This document shows, piece after piece, positions 60,651-64,000 of a stretch of DNA of 64,000 nucleotides (the stretch's first letter is position 1; every line of letters begins with the position of its first letter). Made by a program: the position numbers and the translations under genes. The DNA comes from Theocolax elegans. Its lineage: Eukaryota > Arthropoda > Insecta > Hymenoptera > Cerocephalidae. The notes beneath the pieces are model-generated. The model did no database searches and was not told where the DNA came from. It was given only the letters and a program-made list of their open reading frames with translations. The DNA is taken from contig CM047428.1 of NCBI GenBank assembly GCA_026168455.1, positions 87,748,594 to 87,812,593 of the forward strand, written 5' to 3'.

Positions 60651-62750
60651 GAAAAGTTTAGCATCGCTACAAACTTGGTCTGATATATTTGAGGTGTCCC
60701 TAGTAGTGAGTTTATCATCGTTTGGACAATTTCTGGTGGTATGAATGTACGATTCTATTAATTACCGAGCCACAAGTTTGTTATTTCAATATTTCCTAGA
60801 GAGTCCATTCAACCGTAGTTTACAATTCAACAACAAGTCCAGCACACAAATCTTCAACTCGTAAAGTAGGATTTCTCATATTGAAATTTCGATCTAGCAA
60901 AGAAGGCGAACGGCGAAACCGCATCTCGTGCAACCAATATCAGTTGAAGAATCTCAACTCATCGTTTACCCTTATAAATCACTAAACGTTTCGACCTCTC
61001 GACTACTCGTCGAGTCAAACCACCACCACACTCGGAGTCGGCAATAGTTTTAGCGCGCAACCGTCGCGCTCCGTCGAGTTTCGGATGCGCATTCCAGAGT
61101 AACTCCCCTGAAGTTGGATTTAATTTGTTCTTAAACAGGTTACCGCTACTGCGATCACTCGAGAATCATCCTGTTGAATGTCCAAAATTTATCATTTACC
61201 GTGAATCTTCGATTTCGAGATTTTGAAAATTAATTTTGGATCGATCAATTGATCGTGCGTTTCTGAACCTCGTATTTAACCTCTACTGGAACTTGAGAAG
61301 ATTTTTGGTTAAATTCATACAGAAGTTTTAGTTTATTTGCTGAGTCTCTTTATCACATTAATGATCAGCTGAAAATGTAGAAGTAGTATTACATATTTTT
61401 TTGGATGGTGTAATTAAATGGGATCTTTACGTTCGAATTTTCAAATCTAGATCAGGTTAATTCTTGATGATCATTACCATCATCGTCACAGAAAATAAAA
61501 TAGTAATAATAATAGTAAAAGAAAATGTAGCAGCATTTCGACAATGTATAAAATGTTTATTTTCTTAACTTTACAACCTACTATATTTTAAGAAAATCAA
61601 TTCTGTATCATCAACATCATCGCAGCGTGTAAATACGTGAATATAAATACACTTATTCAAATCGGATAGATATTATATATTCAATCCTAATATTTATTCA
61701 TTATATCTTGTCACCGTATCAACAATATAGCGAAAAATAAAGTTTCGCATATCGAAGGTGTAATTACGGTATTTCCCCCAATTTGCATCAATTCCGCATT
61801 ATCATAATCGTGATTAGAACAACACGTTAAATTTATTACCTTCCCTGGAAACTTCATTATTTTCGAAAGTTCGTAATCGTTTCGTAGTTAGTCGACTATA
61901 TATATATACGTATATATACGCGCGCTCGGTGAAAACACGCACTTAAGAAAATGTACTTTAGAAACGTTAGAGAGGAAACGTTACCAGTGAAATTGTAATA
62001 AATCGCTGAAAAAAGTAACTCTTTTATCGCAACGTAATTGTATAAGACGAAGTATCCGAAATTAATATTGACGAATAAAGGAAATTTCGTAAATCCGGAA
62101 TTAAAGACTAACTCGTACAATTTAAACAATTACAAAATGTCTTAAATTGTAATTCTATTTCGACAAATTATACAGTAATTCGCTCTCTTCCCAACGTTTA
62201 AACATACATGTGTATATATGTATATATCTCAAAGTTAACTTTTTTACCAAGTCGATAAGTGACATTTAATTCCTCATTATTTCACGCTTTGTAATTCGAG
62301 CGTCGAGAGACTCGAGAGTACTTGAGGGTTTAATTTGTTTAAAATAAGCAACATTAATTGAAAGGTCGTGGATACGTCGTGGATACGTCGTTTATATAGC
62401 GAACATTCGATTAATAATTAAACGAGACGAGATGGCAAGAATTAAAAAAATGGTCAGTTCGATTAAAACGAGGTGTTAAAATATAGATATTGGTTGAATG
62501 TATTCATGGGTAGACATTATCAAACGCGATGAATGATTAACAAACTCGTAAAGTCTAAGAAGATTTTCCGCGTATTATAATCGATCTTATCCAACCGTGC
62601 CAAATAAACTGAGAGTCCAAAAGTTGGGATAATACTCATAAATACGAAATTATCAAGGTGACACAAAGATATGGAACCCGGTTGTTTGTTGTTCTTTTTT
62701 TTCCTTCTTCTCTCCACCATCCAGGATTGTTGAAAAGAGTAGCTCGTAAA
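60650..62750. other. Mixed to AT-rich, nothing firm
   Basis: Contains a GC-moderate patch near 61000-61110 and short TATATACGTATATA palindromic words at 61900 and 62210. No gene supported. Confidence 0.5.
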
Positions 62751-62874
62751 GTGTTAATATATCACGATGCCCGCAAAGTGTAAGCGTCGTTCTTTATTTT
62801 TCCTTATGCGTTTATATACGGGAAGGCGGCTCTAATTTTAAAGCGACGTGGTGCATTGTAACCAAAGTGAAACA

Positions 62875-62894
62875 AGCCCCAAGATGGCTGCCGT
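62875..62894 (+). promoter_or_regulatory. YY1/Pleiohomeotic-like motif
   Basis: CCCCAAGATGGCTGCCG matches the AAGATGGCNGC core bound by YY1/Pho proteins and typical of promoters. A TTTATATACGG word lies about 70 bases upstream. No gene follows within the window that I can recognise. Confidence 0.25.
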
Positions 62895-63179
62895 TGAAAT
62901 AAAAAGTTTCTTTAAAGAGGGAGGGAGATTGATATGGATATTGGATCACTTTTCAGGAGCTACATCCTTTTTCTTATTATCAACGAATATGTCTCGTGGA
63001 AATCAATTATGCAAATTTTCAAGATTTACGATGTATATCCTCTGATATTGGAAGGGTATATATGGGTAACGACAGTCGTTCCCGACGTTAATGAACCGGA
63101 TCGATTCACTATCGGATCAATGTGTCTAATTAAAGATTAATCACCCAGAAGAATATAGCCTAATTGTATCTGTTAACGT

Positions 63180-64000
63180 TCTAATTTATTGTTTTGTTTG
63201 ACACTTTTGTTTAATACCTTTTTATTATAGATCAACCCCCTTTATTTTGCGAGTGTTACGCGCTTAACGTCATCTATCTCTATCTTTATCTATATACTTG
63301 TTTTCGGTTAGTTATCCTTTTTTTCCGTAAATATGGGATATTTGGTTACAGGGTGGTTATCCGTAATTATCTATCTACCGACCGGGAGAGCACTCGAATT
63401 ACAGGAATCTGTCTTTATCGAACGACGAATTAGTAACGTTAAAACTATTGTGTATTCTAATTCTCGAAATACATTTTTTTGTATCAAAACAATTTTTTAT
63501 ATGGTTAATACACATTTTAAGAATTTACAATAAAATTTTAATGATTTCAAATCACAAGATACGTTTTATAATCGATCGATCCTTTTATACATATAGTCGC
63601 ATAATATCGTGTTGAGTAAAATGAGCCTCCTTAATTGTAAAGTCAAGTTTTGGTTCAGAAAGACCAATAAATATATTCTGCACATAATCGATCTGAATTT
63701 CGAATTCCGTCCGTTAGTGGTAATTAGGGGTCTGGATTAATTCTAATGCCAAAAAGTACTTTTCTTTTGAAGTCACCCTTAATAGAAGTAAAAGTATTGG
63801 TTTGAACTAACCTTAAAGTACAATTTTTACTACGGATATTAAAATATTTATCGACAGATGTTTTTCCATAAAAATCCTACAGATTTCATGCATATATATT
63901 ACTAAATTATTATGCAATCAATTTACGAGAGTTTCAAGAAAAAAAAACGCAAAATATTCGAAGTGTACTGTTACTAAAGTCAACCCAATTTTGCTTATAT
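63180..64000. other. AT-rich end of window, nothing recognised
   Basis: A 66-codon frame at 63333-63533 has no motif. No other feature. Confidence 0.5.

Noticed and set aside
1..64000. CRISPR array, bacterial operon or phage content
   Set aside because: No regular spacer-repeat pattern and no prokaryotic gene structure. Composition and microsatellites are those of an animal genome.

Overview
The window looks like intergenic or deep intronic DNA from an insect, most likely a hymenopteran and plausibly a bee. This rests on composition only. AT-rich plains alternate with short GC-richer islands, CpG is not depleted (CG runs, many TCGA/CGCG words), CT/GA/GT/CA and trinucleotide microsatellites are very frequent, and recognisable transposons are few. 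I find no convincing host protein-coding gene, tRNA, rRNA, snRNA or CRISPR array in 64 kb. The open reading frames are short. The longer ones are mostly readings of simple repeats (Ser-Leu from CT, Arg-Glu from GA, Cys-Val from GT, Pro from CCT) or chance frames in GC-richer islands.

Mobile DNA sits mainly in the centre. At 25062-25545 is a foldback MITE. At 29765-32594 is a 2.8-kb DNA transposon with TTAA target duplications, 19-bp perfect terminal inverted repeats and a broken minus-strand transposase of the Mutator-like/Kolobok type. It carries a nested palindromic element at 29980-30292. At 33852-34521 is a foldback MITE with roughly 300-bp arms and TAA target duplications. Two smaller hairpins lie at 9699-9877 and 28338-28476. 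A 1.47-kb element with TIRs of about 30 bp lies at 46311-47780.

The most striking structure is a direct tandem duplication of about 2.95 kb (41222-44168 and 44169-47118). By eye the two copies differ almost only by 1-2-base length changes in homopolymers and dinucleotide repeats. That means either a very recent duplication or an assembly artefact. The second breakpoint falls inside the 1.47-kb element, so copy 1 carries only the left part of it.

A second theme is old, decayed tandem repetition at several sites, with unit lengths of about 50 bp (51349-51935), 75-80 bp (15190-15500) and 130-145 bp (2820-3200, 13000-13190, 52840-53640). GC-richer islands (for example 6346-6850, 15600-16690, 20560-21080, 27180-28020, 35100-35420, 50290-51330, 52040-52570, 55370-56220, 60080-60650) are the best candidates for regulatory DNA or unrecognised untranslated exons. 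Two or three weak core-promoter-like arrangements are listed at low confidence. AT-rich stretches between the listed features hold nothing I can name.
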